Shown here: positions 50,983 through 63,072 of the stretch, one piece after another
Position numbering within the stretch: position 1 is the first letter of the stretch
Layout: each line of letters starts with the position of its first letter
NCBI GenBank assembly: GCA_963978895.1
Contig: OZ022243.1
Coordinates: 1,753,814 to 1,817,813, forward strand
Origin: Erpobdella octoculata
Lineage: Eukaryota; Annelida; Clitellata; Hirudinida; Erpobdellidae
Reading direction: 5' to 3'
Length of the DNA stretch: 64,000 nt
Notes under the pieces: generated by a model
What the model was told of the DNA's origin: nothing
Database searches by the model: none
Seen by the model: only the letters and a program-made list of their open reading frames with translations
Program-made: the position numbers and the translations under genes

Positions 50983-53196
50983 ATGTATATATATATATGT
51001 ATGTATATATATGTATATATATATAATTGGTATTGGTCCTTTTCCTTTTTGTGGTCCTCAATAGAAAAAAGTAAGGTTGTAGAGTAGTTGCGTCTTAAAA
51101 CACATGGTGTAAAAGACTATAAACTATAATAAAAAAAAAAAAAAAAAAAAAAAAAAGGTTGTAGAGTAGAGAAATTGGAATTATCAAAAGATTTGTCAGA
51201 ACCGGGTTAACTTCTGCAAAGTGAGATAAGTCAGTTTAGAGTCAAGAAAAGGATTATTTTCAAGGAAGAATAATAAAGTTAAAATAAATTCGAGAAATAT
51301 TGTGTTATAAATAACTTCGACTTTAACGTTACGAATCGCTAGAAAGCATATTCCTCTACGTTTACAGACCTCAATGACATGGAAACTTTCATCAAACGAG
51401 TTTTCGATGGAAAATTGGATAACAGTGAAGTGTTTAATCAAGTAGATAAACAAAGTGCTATTAATGCAATACAATTAGGTTATTTATATTTATTAAAGTT
51501 TTTTTTAACATAAATTCTTGTTTGTCGGTAATCGAACACTTTGACAGGTTGAGCCTGCAGTAGTCATGTAAATGTAACGAACCTGTCCATAACCCCGATT
51601 TATAAAAAAGAATTAGGTAGGGGGGAGGTTAAGGAGAGGTTTGTAACGTGTCTGCTGTAGGCCCAGTCCGTCAAAGTAAACCATTGGTAGTTATTTTATA
51701 CCTTTTTAAATCCCTTATATTAACTTCACGGCGGTCTTGCTTGTTTGCTTGCTTGCTTGACTGTTTGCAAACTTTGAAAGTAAAAATTAACTAACTTCCT
51801 GGCATCCAATCGAGCTGAAGTTTGAAGTATAGGCTCGCTCCTCATGATAATGAATTCTATTTAGGTTTAAAATATTTTCAAAAAAAATTTTTTATAAATA
51901 ATAATTATATATATTTTAAAACAACTCAAATAAAATTAAAGAAATGTTTACATATATAAATTCCATAACATTTCATTTTAAAAGAAATTTTTTGCTATAA
52001 ATGAATAGCCGGCAAATTCAGAAATATAAGGGATTTGTTAAAAAACTTGGTTTTTTACGGCTTACTTTTTTATAATAGTTTATAGTCCTTTACACCAGGT
52101 GTTTTAAGACTGAATTGGCTGTATATAGGAAGCACCTAAGTACTTCCGGGCGTGGATCAAAGTTTGATCCTTTTAACTGTCCCTCCTTATCCAGGCTTGG
52201 GACTGGCTCGCAATTAGCAAGGCGGAGTTTTACTTGTTTTTATCATGAAGTCAAATGAATATGTTTGAATTAGGACAGAGTGGTGTTTAAGTTATTGTCA
52301 GTCAATAGAATCATTTTTACAAACTTTTATTTAGGTTACAATCTCTGTTTGTGTGTGTGTGTGTGGCTTTCTCTGTACAAAATCTTGCAAGTAAAATTTA
52401 ACCAGTTTTTTGACTAGCTAGGAAGCTGAAACTTTCAGCATATCTTTATATTGGATGACAATACATGATTCAATTAAAAAAAACTTTTTTTTTTATCAAG
52501 AACTCGAATAAATATGATTGAATTAGGGCAGAGTGGAGTTAAGTTATTGTCATTCAACAGAATAATATTTCATTTTAATTTCTTTTCTGTTTTTATTATT
52601 TTTTATTTTATTTGAGAAATTTTTTTTTTTTAGATCCAGAATATGGCAATATATGGAGAACACTGGAAGAAGAAAAAACCGCTCGTAGAAGTCGGACCAA
52701 GCAAAAGACTGAACAAAAGTTTGCTAGACTAAAAATCAAAATAAGTAATATTACGAAAGAAATAAAAATCTCTAAAGAAGAAGAAGAAAAGTTGAAAAAC
52801 ATCATTTCAGAAATTGAAAATGACATTCGTTGTGGTAACAGGGGAGATCATCAAAAAGGAGAATCTACAGAGTTAGCTGCTTCATTTGCTCAAGGTGTCG
52901 CTAATTGCGCTGCCGGTGCTGGTGCATATTACGGCATTGCCGGTGCTAGTCTTGCGCTATCAGCTACTGGTTTGGGAATCGTTGCAGGAATCCTCACATA
53001 TTGTCTTCACAGACATTATTCTCAAAATCAGTTTACTACGACAAGAAAAAATATGATGGAGGAGGACTTAAAAAAATATAAAGACGAACTTGAGAGAGTT
53101 AGGCTGATTATAAAAGAGCATGTAGAAAAACTCGAACCATTACAATTAGAATTTAGCTCTGTTGAACTGAAAATGACTAAACTAACTGGTGATTAA
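50586..53196 (+). CDS. SAM-like / coiled-coil / glycine-zipper protein, cluster gene B
   Basis: Proposed exons 50586-50661, 51368-51478 and 52634-53196; 249 residues. The N-terminal domain is [20 protein letters not shown] then [18 protein letters not shown] and AINAIQLG, clearly paralogous to exon 1 of gene C, where it is not split. The last exon gives a coiled coil rich in Lys/Glu, then a Gly/Ala-rich hydrophobic stretch ([37 protein letters not shown]), the shared HRHYSQNQF motif, and a second coiled coil. I do not recognise the family. The first intron is unusual: it holds AT-rich microsatellite DNA and a SINE-like insert, and the only in-frame donor I find is CATA|GTGACC, while a stronger one (CCTT|GTAAGA) breaks the frame. 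B may therefore be a pseudogene or mis-spliced. Confidence 0.68.
50700..51030. repeat. complex GTAT/ATAT microsatellite in gene B intron 1
   Basis: Compound array of TGTATATATG and TATATG units. Open frames on both strands here are artefacts. Confidence 0.9.
51088..51156 (+). mobile_element. short poly(A) retro-insert with target duplication
   Basis: GGTTGTAGAGTAG occurs at 51075-51087 and again at 51157-51169. Between them is a ~40-bp unit (TTGCGTCTTAAAACACATGG ...) ending in about 28 A. A related unit lies inverted at 52068-52115 (CACCAGGTGTTTTAAGACTG). This is typical of a truncated LINE or SINE copied by retrotransposition. Confidence 0.8.
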
Positions 53197-53564
53197 TCCT
53201 ATATTTAGAAAAAAATCGCTTTTCTGTTTGACAAAACTGATTTGTTAAACTTGAAATATAAAGTCATTGACAATGTCTCAGTGTATATATGAACAGATTC
53301 AGAACGTCCTCTGGCTAAAATAACTTTAGCTTGTTAAAGACTTAAGTAAACTTGTATCCAAGTTATTTGTTAAAACTTTAAAAAATGTGTAAATGTGTGA
53401 ATTTTGACTCATAACAGCTTTGAAAAAGTTGAGTTTTTCCGGATGTAGACAGCTTTTTATAAGATATTTTGTGGTCGTCTTTATGTATTAAGACTAGAAG
53501 TAGCAGAGAGTAGAAAATTCTACCAGGGGCACGAACAAATATTGTGTCAAAAGTATGCGGGATA

Positions 53565-54047
<483 letters not shown>

Positions 54048-54199
54048 ACGGGACCAACCATCATTTTGAGGGTACAAAATGTGGCAAAAATGATAAAATT
54101 ATTTAATTACAATACTTCGGGAAATAATTTTTTGATATAAAGATAATCAATTGTATTATCGATATAAAATCGCTTATAAGCTGGTAGTAGTACAAGTAC

Positions 54200-54360
54200 A
54201 GTTTCTAGGTACTAGGTGGCTAGGTGTTCGCGTGCAAACCTGGAGGTCGGTGGTTTGAATCCCGTCGGATTCACCAATGCCCGCGAAAACATGGTGAGGT
54301 GCCTTAGACGAATGACTCCGGTTGTTCTGTAAAATTTCCCGACAAGTAAGAAAGAAAACG
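54200..54360 (+). mobile_element. tRNA-derived SINE
   Basis: A-box-like TGGCTAGGTGTTCG at 54217 and B-box GGTTTGAATCC (one base from GGTTCGAATCC) at 54252-54262, spaced as in a tRNA promoter. The sequence does not fold as a normal tRNA, so it is read as a SINE head. Confidence 0.62.
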
Positions 54361-55331
54361 CACAAGTATGAGTGAAAAATTTTCATAAATCAATATTTGT
54401 TTTATTAATTCAACTGCACAAACTCTAATTAACGCGCTGAAGATATCAAGCAAAAATCTTAAACTTTCAGCAAAAAATGCGCTCCAGCAACTTCATTAAG
54501 ATTACGCCATTCTTTAAATTAGTACCTACTGAGCATTGAGAATGCAAAAGTTCTAGCCAAACTTCAAACCCTGAACGACAAGATTTTCATTTAGTATCTA
54601 CTTGTTCTATCGAATTCTCGACGAAAGAAGATACATTTGAGTCGAACTTGACCAACAAAACTGTCAAATTTTCGTTTCAAATCATACACTCTTTGAATAT
54701 TGCATTTGCGTTTACTGAGGTTGAAAGAGAGTGCACGATCGTCATTCTGATTTTATAGACATTAAACAAGTTAAAATTAGGCTAAAGACATATCCTTTTA
54801 ATAAGTTTTTTGATCAAGAGATGTTGATGAATTGCGAAAGATTTGTTTTTTTTTTTAAGGGCACGATTATCTATGGGCACGATATAAATGTTATTTTGTA
54901 TTGTATCTGTATGGAGATTGAATAGGAACATACACATTTCTTGTGTTCAAAAACGCAATTTTCTTACAATACAAATACACCCATGACTAGATGATAACTT
55001 TAAAATCTATAAAAATATATAATATAAGACACCCAAACAACAATAAATTTATCACCCCCCACCAGAAAATCCTGGGACCGCGCCTGTCCCACGCCCATCC
55101 TGTTAAAATAAATGTTTACAGTTAATCTTAACATTAAAAGGATCTTCCGTCTGCTGAATCAACAATAAAAAAGTTGTGTGCGATACTAAAAATAGGTTAT
55201 AGGCTAATAGGGACCTACATTCAAATTAGCATTGAAAAACGGCTAGGCTCTAGACAGACATGCGCACCAGCGCGAACAATCTCATCACAGCTGAGCTGAA
55301 CTAACTATAACGTAAAACTTACCGGCAGCCC

Positions 55332-55343
55332 AAAATCGAAAGC
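55332..55343 (+). promoter_or_regulatory. ISRE/IRF-like motif upstream of gene E
   Basis: AAAATCGAAAGC, one base from GAAATCGAAAGC, 140 bp before the gene E start codon. Confidence 0.55.
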
Positions 55344-55483
55344 AGTAAACAAGAAGTTTGAAACTGCACAAGATTACGACGGTTTTCTGCATAATTTGTG
55401 GAAATAAAAAATTGTTTTTAAAGTTACTTTTTGTTTATAGAATTTATCGTATCTCGTACGTTTCTATCATCTTGATTTTAAGG

Positions 55484-56285
55484 ATGAGTTTAACAACTGA
55501 ATTGCACAAGATTTTTCCTGAACAAAGCGAAGAAGATATTCAAATTAAACAAAACCTTCTCGAAGAAATTGGCGTCAACATGGCCGGAGATTTACGATAT
55601 TTAAGCAGAAGCGCTTTGGAGAAAATTTCTGGCTTTAGAGCCTTTGATAGAAGTAAAATACTAAACTACATTAAAAACGGTGAGCCCTTTGTTTGATACT
55701 ACCTATATTATTATTCTTATTATTCTAGAGAATTACGTTATTTAACTTTGATAATATATTACTATTCTAGAGAATTACGTTATTTTACATACTACTACCT
55801 ATATTACTATTCTAGAGAATTACGATATTTAACTAGTTTAATATTCGACAGTTTAAGTTTTTCTTACAATTGTTATACGTTATTTAATATTTAATTATTA
55901 TTTATTTAATGTTTAATATTTTAATGAAGAATACGGTAACAAATATTTGGAGAGTGAACAAAGAGACGAAGACGACCGCGACTACCAACTTTGGTTTTCA
56001 AAAGCACAAAACAAAAAACTGGAACTCGAGGAAAGAATTAAACGTTGCCAACAAGGCTTGAACAACGAAGAAGTCTGCGAAGTTCGATGCCAAGATTTCG
56101 GCAACGCCGGAGAAGCTGAGCGAAAAGACGATAAACGAAATTGGAAAAATATATTGATTTTGTTTTTGCTTTATTTTATTACAGCATTAGTATGGATTGG
56201 TAAACAAGTAGTGAACTGTTTTGTTTTAATCTTTTATTCAAATTTATTTAAAAGAATTTTGAATCGCGTAAGATTGCTTTTTTGA
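55484..56285 (+). CDS. SAM-like / coiled-coil / single-TM protein, cluster gene E
   Basis: Two exons, 55484-55679 and 55930-56285, joined at phase 1 exactly as in A and D; 183 residues. The N-terminal domain (MSLTTELHKIFPEQSEEDIQ ... AGDLRYLSRSALEKISGFRA then DRSKILNYIKN) aligns with A and D over its whole length. A charged segment follows (EYGNKYLESEQRDEDDRDYQ ... LELEERIKRC), then one long hydrophobic segment (ILILFLLYFITALVWIGKQV and NCFVLIFYSNLF). It stops early compared with A. AATAAA lies at 56329. Function unknown. It is a likely intact gene: the frame is open, the splice sites GT-AG, and the promoter motif present. Confidence 0.8.
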
Positions 56286-57748
56286 TTTAATTAATTGGAA
56301 AATGTTTTCAATTTGAAACTTTTTAAAGAATAAAAAACTCCAACGACTTCACTTGTATTTGTTGAAGTGATTTTTGGATTTTCTATACCCGTGAAACAGT
56401 AAAATAAAGTTGTTTTTTGCAATGCGTTTGAGACTTCTTTTTTTTTTTTTTTTACAAAATTAGATATAAGTTATTAAACTAGGCAGAAAGGTCTGGTTTT
56501 ATTTTGGAGCTGAAATGAAGATGTTAGCTGAGCGGGTAGCTAAATATAGACTATGTTGTCTCAGTTGTCTGCTTAATTTAATTCAGGATAGTAGCTGTCT
56601 AATTGTCTAATACAGTTTGATCACTTAGCAGGCCCAATTATATACATACACAGTCAAACTTGTGTGCAACAAACTTTTTCCTAACAAAAAACGTATCTAC
56701 ACTACAACGAAATAATTTTAGAATTCCAGAAGTTTCTCATAGGACGGGATAAAAAAATCTTTATTAATAGCAAACATGTTTTTCATAACAACTTGTCGAT
56801 AAAGCGAAATGTTTACTGTTCAACTACCCCCCGCCCAACAAAAATAAATTCAGAACAAAGTTTAACCGGATAAAACCAACAAAACAAACAGAAAGCTGGA
56901 AAAATTAGTTTCAGGAGCTATTTAGGAAAACACGCTGGTATGGTAACAGCTAGTAGCTTACCTACTAGCCGCGGAACGATATGACTATGAAATTTTTCCA
57001 TGTCGTAGTTACATGTTTTAAGTTTAATCTTATAGAAAGAAAGTGCCAGAACTTTTGTTAATAAAAAAAGTTATAAAGAAATGAAGTCGATAGTTCAAAT
57101 ACAGCTTTGCGCTCCGACCGCATCAAAATCTAAAAAGTGAATACTGAATACGTTCAAAAACGTTTTTTTCTACACTTCGTATAGAACCAGAAAATTTAAG
57201 TTTTCTAACTACATAATTTCTAAGTATAATAGCCTTAAAAAAATACTAGAAGTCTGCATCCATTTAAAGATACGTGATCTCAAAGAACCACTATGTTTTT
57301 TACAAATTCAATGATGCAACCATTTATAAAATTGACCCAGTAAATCCGGAGATATGTATTTTTCGTAAACCCACTTTAGCTGTCCGTTTTTATACTTGGC
57401 CTATTTATTGGCTAGATATAGGCTGGCGTGATTCCCCTGCGCGTCTCAGCTGTGCGACTCTATATCCTAGTAGATATTAAGAGCTATAGCCTAAAACAGA
57501 AAGTAAGGAAACTTTCCAGCTGCTGCAACAGATGAATTAATAATATAATGTTAAAACTATACAGACCAACAACAAACAGTCTGGAAATGTTGCGGTAACT
57601 TAATAACTCGCTATTCTTAGCAATCAACTTAACTAAACAGTAATTATCAAGTTAGGAATAAGATTAGAAAGAAAAAAAGAAGTTAACAAGCTGTGGTTGA
57701 TATTAGATTTTTGAATTTGTTCTAAAAAGTCATAGTCATAGTTGCTAC
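56286..57748. other. intergenic between cluster genes E and C
   Basis: 1.5 kb, AT-rich, no convincing coding frame. The last 260 bp contains the gene C promoter. Confidence 0.6.
57493..57517 (+). promoter_or_regulatory. promoter motifs upstream of gene C
   Basis: AAAACAGAAAGT (57493-57504), the degenerate version of the cluster motif, overlaps closely with the palindrome GGAAACTTTCC (57507-57517), which resembles an NF-kB-type site. Motif calls are by eye only. Confidence 0.4.
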
Positions 57749-59800
57749 ATGGGTCTTCGAAACTTTTTAAACTCCGTTTTTGGGCATGACGAAGACACGG
57801 TATCAACGAAGCTGATATTATTGAATCAACACGACGTCACTGACATGGAGACCATGATCAAATATATTTTCGAAGGAAAATTGGATGACACTGTTTTCAA
57901 CTTTGTGGAAAAACAAAAAATTATCGAAGCAATAAAATCAGGTTAATTATATTTATAAACAATTTAATATAAAGGTTTGTATTTTTTTGCAAATCGTTTA
58001 TATTCTAGATTTATTTCTTATAACATTGATGAAACAATTTTTAAATTAAAAATTAAAAATTTTTTTTAAAATTTAATAGAATGCATTGTCATGACAAACT
58101 AGTGTATATTCCAAGTTTCAGCTCAGTTGGATGACGTGAAGTTTGTTATTTTCCACTTTCAAGATTTATCCACAAACAAGCAAGCTAAGAATAAAAACTA
58201 GCAGTAATGTTAATATCATTGATATACACCAATGGATAATATAAAAGATTTAAAATTCAAATTTCTAAAATTACTGACTTAAAAACTGGATAATTTAACA
58301 ATTATATTATATCATACAATTGAATAAATCTTTTAAGTTGTTTTAAATTTAATTTATGTTTGATGACAATTTAGATAACACAGTAAATGAGACTGTAGAC
58401 AATTCAGCAAAAAACGTCAGTGAAGTGGAAACCATGATGAGAGATTTCTTGTGTAAAAGGAATTTAGACAATGTAAACAAAGATGAAATTATCAATGAAA
58501 GGAAATCGAGTAATTTCTATTTATTATAAATGTTTTTTTAGTTTTTCACATAAAAATGCAAATGTTCAGAACTGTACAATGAAAAAAAAATTGTGCTATC
58601 AGAATCAATATATCTTTGTCTCATAAATTTGAATTAAAATAATTAAGTTGTTTTAAATTTAATTTATGTTTGATGACAATTTAGATAACACAGTAAATGA
58701 GACCGTGGACAATTCAGCAAAAAACGTCAGCGAAGTGGAAACCATGATGAGAGATTTCTTGTGTAAAATGAATTTAGAAAATGTAAAGAAAGATGAAATT
58801 ATCAATGAAATGAAATCGAGTAATTTATATTTATTATAAATGTTTTTTTAGTTTTTCACATAAAAATGCAAATGTTCAGAACTGTACAATGAAAAAAAAT
58901 TTGTGCTATCAGAATCAATATACCTTTGTATCATAAATTTGAATGAAAATAATTAAGCTAACTCATTAATGCACAGTGTCCTTTTTTAGGACGGTGCAAT
59001 TTCAACTTTAAACTAAAATAGCTGTATATAATTGCTGTTGCTAGATTAAAAAACAAATTTCTATTTATTTGGCTGATTATATAGAAATGTGCTTATTAAA
59101 AAATATATATTTAAATAACAAAGATAATTTATTTTTAAATTAAATATTTTGAAATTGTATGGTTCTAAAAAATGCCATGCACTAGTGATTGTCAATCAAC
59201 AAACTAACAATTAAAATTTAATATCAAACAATTTTATTTATCTTAGATCAGAAATATAGCACTATTTGGAACATGCTGGTTGAAGAAAGAAATGGTCACA
59301 GAAGATGTACGCAGCAAGAAATAGACCAGAAGCTGGCTGAGCTTGATAGCGATGTAATGAGTCGGATAAAAAAAATAAAAACAACTAAAGAAGAAAAAAA
59401 AGAAATAGAAATAAAAATTAAATATATAAAAAATAGTATTGAAAGCGGTGACAATGGAAATCATAAAATTATAGAATCTGCAGTTGTTGGAAGTGTTACG
59501 GGTGTTGCTGGAGCTGGTATTGGAGCCGGTGTTGGATTGAGTGCTGCTGTTTCTGTTGCTGGTCTGGCATTGCCACTTGCCGGTGTCGGAGTACTAGCAG
59601 GGCTTTGTACATACTTGTTTCACAGATGGTATTCTCAATGTCAGTTTACGATAAGAAGACAAAATATGTTGGAGTCTGTTAAAATAGAAAAAGAGAATCT
59701 CGAAAAGAAAGATCTGAAGTTAGAAGAGAATGAAGAAGAACTCAAGAAATTAAAATTGGAATTGCATTCTGTCACACAGAAAGCAGCCAATAGTAAATAG
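57749..59800 (+). CDS. SAM-like / coiled-coil / glycine-zipper protein, cluster gene C
   Basis: Four exons, 57749-57941, 58375-58509, 58685-58819 and 59247-59800, all joined at phase 1; 338 residues. Exon 1 encodes the SAM-like domain (MGLRNFLNSVFGHDEDTVST ... DMETMIKYIFEGKLDD ... IIEAIKSG). Exons 2 and 3 are near-identical 135-bp cassettes (VSEVETMMRDFLCK...) homologous to the second half of exon 1. Both are symmetrical, so either can be skipped or kept. Exon 4 is a Lys/Glu coiled coil, then a glycine-zipper-like hydrophobic stretch (GSVTGVAGAGIGAGVGLSAA, LPLAGVGVLAGLCTYLF), then HRWYSQCQF shared with gene B, then a second coiled coil. I do not recognise the family. The hydrophobic part resembles membrane-inserting segments of ApoL or IFI6/IFI27-type proteins in composition only. 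Confidence 0.78.
58333..58952 (+). repeat. 310-bp tandem duplication carrying a coding exon
   Basis: Two adjacent copies (58333-58642 and 58643-58952) with few differences, each containing the intronic flank, acceptor TTTAG, a 135-bp exon and donor GTAATT. Hand count over the exon: seven changes, three silent and four replacing. Confidence 0.93.
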
Positions 59801-61099
59801 TGAATGATCTTTTATTCCATAAAATGTTTTCTTGCTCGAGAATACTTATTTGAAAAACTCACAGCATGAAGACATTGTTCGATGTGTACAAACAGATCCA
59901 GAACATTCGGTGACCTAAATAAATGTTTTTCTTGTTGATGATTTGAGTACTTGCATCCATGTGATTTAGGACAAAAATGTGAACAAAAAGTAATTAGATT
60001 CAGAAGAAAAGATTTTGTAGTTGTTTTATGAAGATTGGTATTGGCCAAATACTATACCAATAAACTATTGATAATTATTAAAATAATAAAACTTTAAAAA
60101 AAATAAATTTTCAGTGGACAGGTCTTTTATAATATTATAGTCTTTTGACGCAAATAACAATAACTATAAAATCACAAAGTTTGGCAGAAAGATTGTGCAA
60201 GCCTAAGCCCGTACAATGGCGTATCTTAGGGCATGCGGGTGGGGGGGCAGACCGCACCTGTGACTGTAACTGGGGTGACACCAAAGTAAAACATGACTGC
60301 ATTTCAAGTAAAAGTAGGAAAATATTTGAAAACGTTTTATGGCTGGTAATTGCAATCATGTAAGCGTAAAAAATACACGATAATATGACTGTAAATGCAA
60401 AGCCAGTTTAATAATTGGTTACAGAACAAAGTATAAAATCTTTTCAAGTTAATCTTTACGTTAATATTTTTCTCTTTTTTTGCATCTACAATAAAAGAAT
60501 GTATCTCACAATGCAAACTCCAGTTTTTCTTTTAAAAAAACTGATGTAGTAAAACCTAGTAAAATCCCCCCCAGTCGTTGGCTCTAGTTAGTCTAGTTGA
60601 TTTTTCCCCCAGATAAAAATCAATAACTGAAGGAGGGTTGATGAAATATTTCTTCTTTGTCGCTGGCGTGAAAAAACGTAAAAAGAATAATAATTTTTAA
60701 ATAACATAAAATCGTACAAAGTAATATTTTGCATCTTGGGGTCACCCCCCCACCCATTTAATGGTGTCACGCGGTGTGGTCCGCACCCCCCACCTAGTGA
60801 CGCCGACGCCAGTGACAACTTCTATTGAAACAGGTGTTTAGAAATTAGAAGTATATAGACTCTCCAGTTATAGATACATGCCCTGCATGCCAGCAAGTCT
60901 TGCCTAAATAATGTGCAAGAGCACGAACAATCTTAGCTGAGCCAACGTAAATTTCACAGGTAGCTCGAAATCGAAAGCAGTAAATAGCAAGATTGAAATT
61001 ACACGAGATTATGACAGCTTATTTCTACACAATACAAAAAAACGGGTTTTAAAGTTTTTTTTTATAGAAACATTCACATCTTGCATCAATCATCTTAAA
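59801..61099. other. intergenic between gene C and pseudogene F
   Basis: 1.3 kb. A decayed dispersed repeat with GGGGGGGCAGACCGCACC (60239) and its inverse (60745-60790) is visible. No gene seen. Confidence 0.6.
60967..60978 (+). promoter_or_regulatory. ISRE/IRF-like motif upstream of pseudogene F
   Basis: GAAATCGAAAGC, about 120 bp before the relic start codon, in a promoter paralogous to that of gene E. Confidence 0.5.
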
Positions 61100-61725
61100 G
61101 ATGAGCTTAAGAAACTGAATAACACACAAAATTTGTCTTGAACAAAACGAAGAAGAGATTTTTCTGGTTTAAGAGTTTTTGAAATACCAAACTATATTAA
61201 AAACAGTAAGTTTTTCAATTTCATTATTCTAGAGAATTACGTTATTTAGCAAGTTTATTGTTTGACACTTTAAGTTTTTTCTTACAATGTTATATACACT
61301 ATTTCTATTCTTAATATAGAATACGGTGACAAATAGGTATTGGAGAGTAAACAAAGAGACGAAGACGATCGCAAGTATCAGGTTTGATTTATTAAAGCAA
61401 AAAAATGGTCAAGCAAGAAAAGATAATTCAACGTTGCCAACAGTGCCAAAATGTCCAGATAGATATGAACGAAGAAAACTTCTCGGAAGCAAATCCAAAA
61501 GTTGCTCAACGGGACAGCAGATATGTGTTGATATCAATTCTGTATTGTATCATATTTAAATTTTTTCGGATTGTCCAAAAAATTGTGTGTGCATTGTATT
61601 GTTGTGCTAAAATTATTTACCGCGTTTTGCGTTGTTGTGCAAAAACACTTAGCTGTGGTTACTGCTTTTGTCATTATTTTATTTCTGTAATACAATTTTT
61701 TCAAATATGTAAACCGCCAAGATAG
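61100..61725 (+). pseudogene. cluster gene F, broken paralogue of gene E
   Basis: The relic begins ATGAGCTTAAGAAACTGA, so a stop comes after five codons, and the middle of the SAM-like exon is deleted. The second exon (from about 61320) starts as GAATACGGTGACAAATAG with another stop, although ESKQRDEDDR is still readable against gene E. A Cys-rich frame (61405-61725, KIIYRVLRCCAKTLSCG) remains open but has no intact start. Upstream sequence matches gene E as well, so the whole unit was duplicated and then died. Confidence 0.82.
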
Positions 61726-63048
61726 GTATCGCTAATTCAAAAAAACGTGTTTCTAGATTTCTCTGTTAGTTTTTTTTATTGTAGGTACCTAAAATTCTAC
61801 CTATTGATGAAACAGTAAAATTAATTTGACTCATTTCATTTTTTTTTCATTTTTACTCGGCGTGAGTCGCCAGACCTACGTTACAATAAAAACAAAAGAT
61901 GGGGGCGCATTTTTATACCTTTCCCCCGGGCGCCAGATACCCTCGCTACACCCTTGTCCCCCTTCATCCAGGCTCGGGACTGACTCGCAATTAGAAATGT
62001 GAATTTACTTCATGGTTTTTTTTGCTGTCACTATTCTATTTCAACTACGAACACGAAATGACGCCTCTGAGTAAATCGGGTCGCAAAGTAAAATAGACAC
62101 ACAACCCAACATAATCTGTATATAAATATAAGCCTATATTTTTATATTGTGGGATAACCATAGCATAGGCGTTGCCAGGGAGGGTTTTGGGGTTTAAACC
62201 CTTCCCGAAACAAATGTTCAAATTTGTTTTTTTTAAATCAATGTGTTGAATTACTTATTTTTCCAAAGTTGACTAATTTATAGATATTTTTTAAGAATAA
62301 AGAGAATATTTTCAGCACCCAATTAACCCCCTGGCTCTTAGTTTTTCTAGGCTTGCTCCTTCTCCCTTTGTTGCCGTTTTTTCTTGAACCCTCCCCGAAA
62401 CTAAACTCTGGCTACCACTATATATATATATTTTTTTTTGACTATCTTCAGTCCGCAGCCTTTTTTTTGGTATCTTTAAGAATTTATTCATGATAGAAAA
62501 TAAAGACTAAAAACTGAAGATAGTCAAAATCAGTCTCAAACCAGTTGAAGCAATTGCAAAAAAAATAAGTTTATGAATTAATGTAGCACCCCCACCCCCT
62601 ACCCAAAAAAACTCGAATTTGGAAAAATTGCAGTACCCTCTGATTTGGCCTGGGGGGGGGGCTTTCGCCTCCTTAGTTGCACCGCTGATTTAAATTGACT
62701 GTTTCTTACAAAAGAAACGCTTGAAATTTTATTTTTTATTCAATTGTTGGCTTTAGTGTTAGTTATTAATAACTTAAATGTAATTTTATCCCAATGTGGG
62801 GGGCGATCGTCTCTACCGCCTTCCTGGATCCGCCAATGCTGGCTACTCCCATGAACCATATGTATATTCCTGGGAATAACATCCAATGTTGAATAATATG
62901 CAGCTGCATAAGCGTTTGCACCATAGAAATTGTTAGTGAATCGTTACTACTATTATATCAGTGGTGTGCGGTGTGCACTCATTTGTCGTAAGTCGTAATC
63001 AATGGCCGTTAGTCGTTACATTGCCATATATATGTACCAGGTCTGCTC
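61726..63048. other. intergenic between pseudogene F and gene D
   Basis: 1.3 kb of repeat-like debris (C-runs, G-runs, short AT stretches) and a 94-bp hairpin at 62436-62529. No gene seen. Confidence 0.6.
62436..62529. repeat. perfect 17-bp inverted repeat with ~60-nt loop
   Basis: TTTTGACTATCTTCAGT at 62436-62452 and its exact reverse complement at 62513-62529. It could be a tiny MITE or a foldback transcript. Confidence 0.7.
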
Positions 63049-63060
63049 GAAATCGAAAGT
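63049..63060 (+). promoter_or_regulatory. ISRE/IRF-like motif upstream of gene D
   Basis: GAAATCGAAAGT, fits GAAANNGAAA, 162 bp before the start codon; same block as upstream of gene A. Confidence 0.6.
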
Positions 63061-63072
63061 AAACATTTGTAT

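Noticed and set aside
54200..54275. A real tRNA gene
   Set aside because: A and B boxes are present but no acceptor or anticodon stem pairs properly; read as a SINE head.
57274..57480. 68-residue ORF between genes E and C
   Set aside because: No similarity to the cluster proteins, no splice or promoter context.
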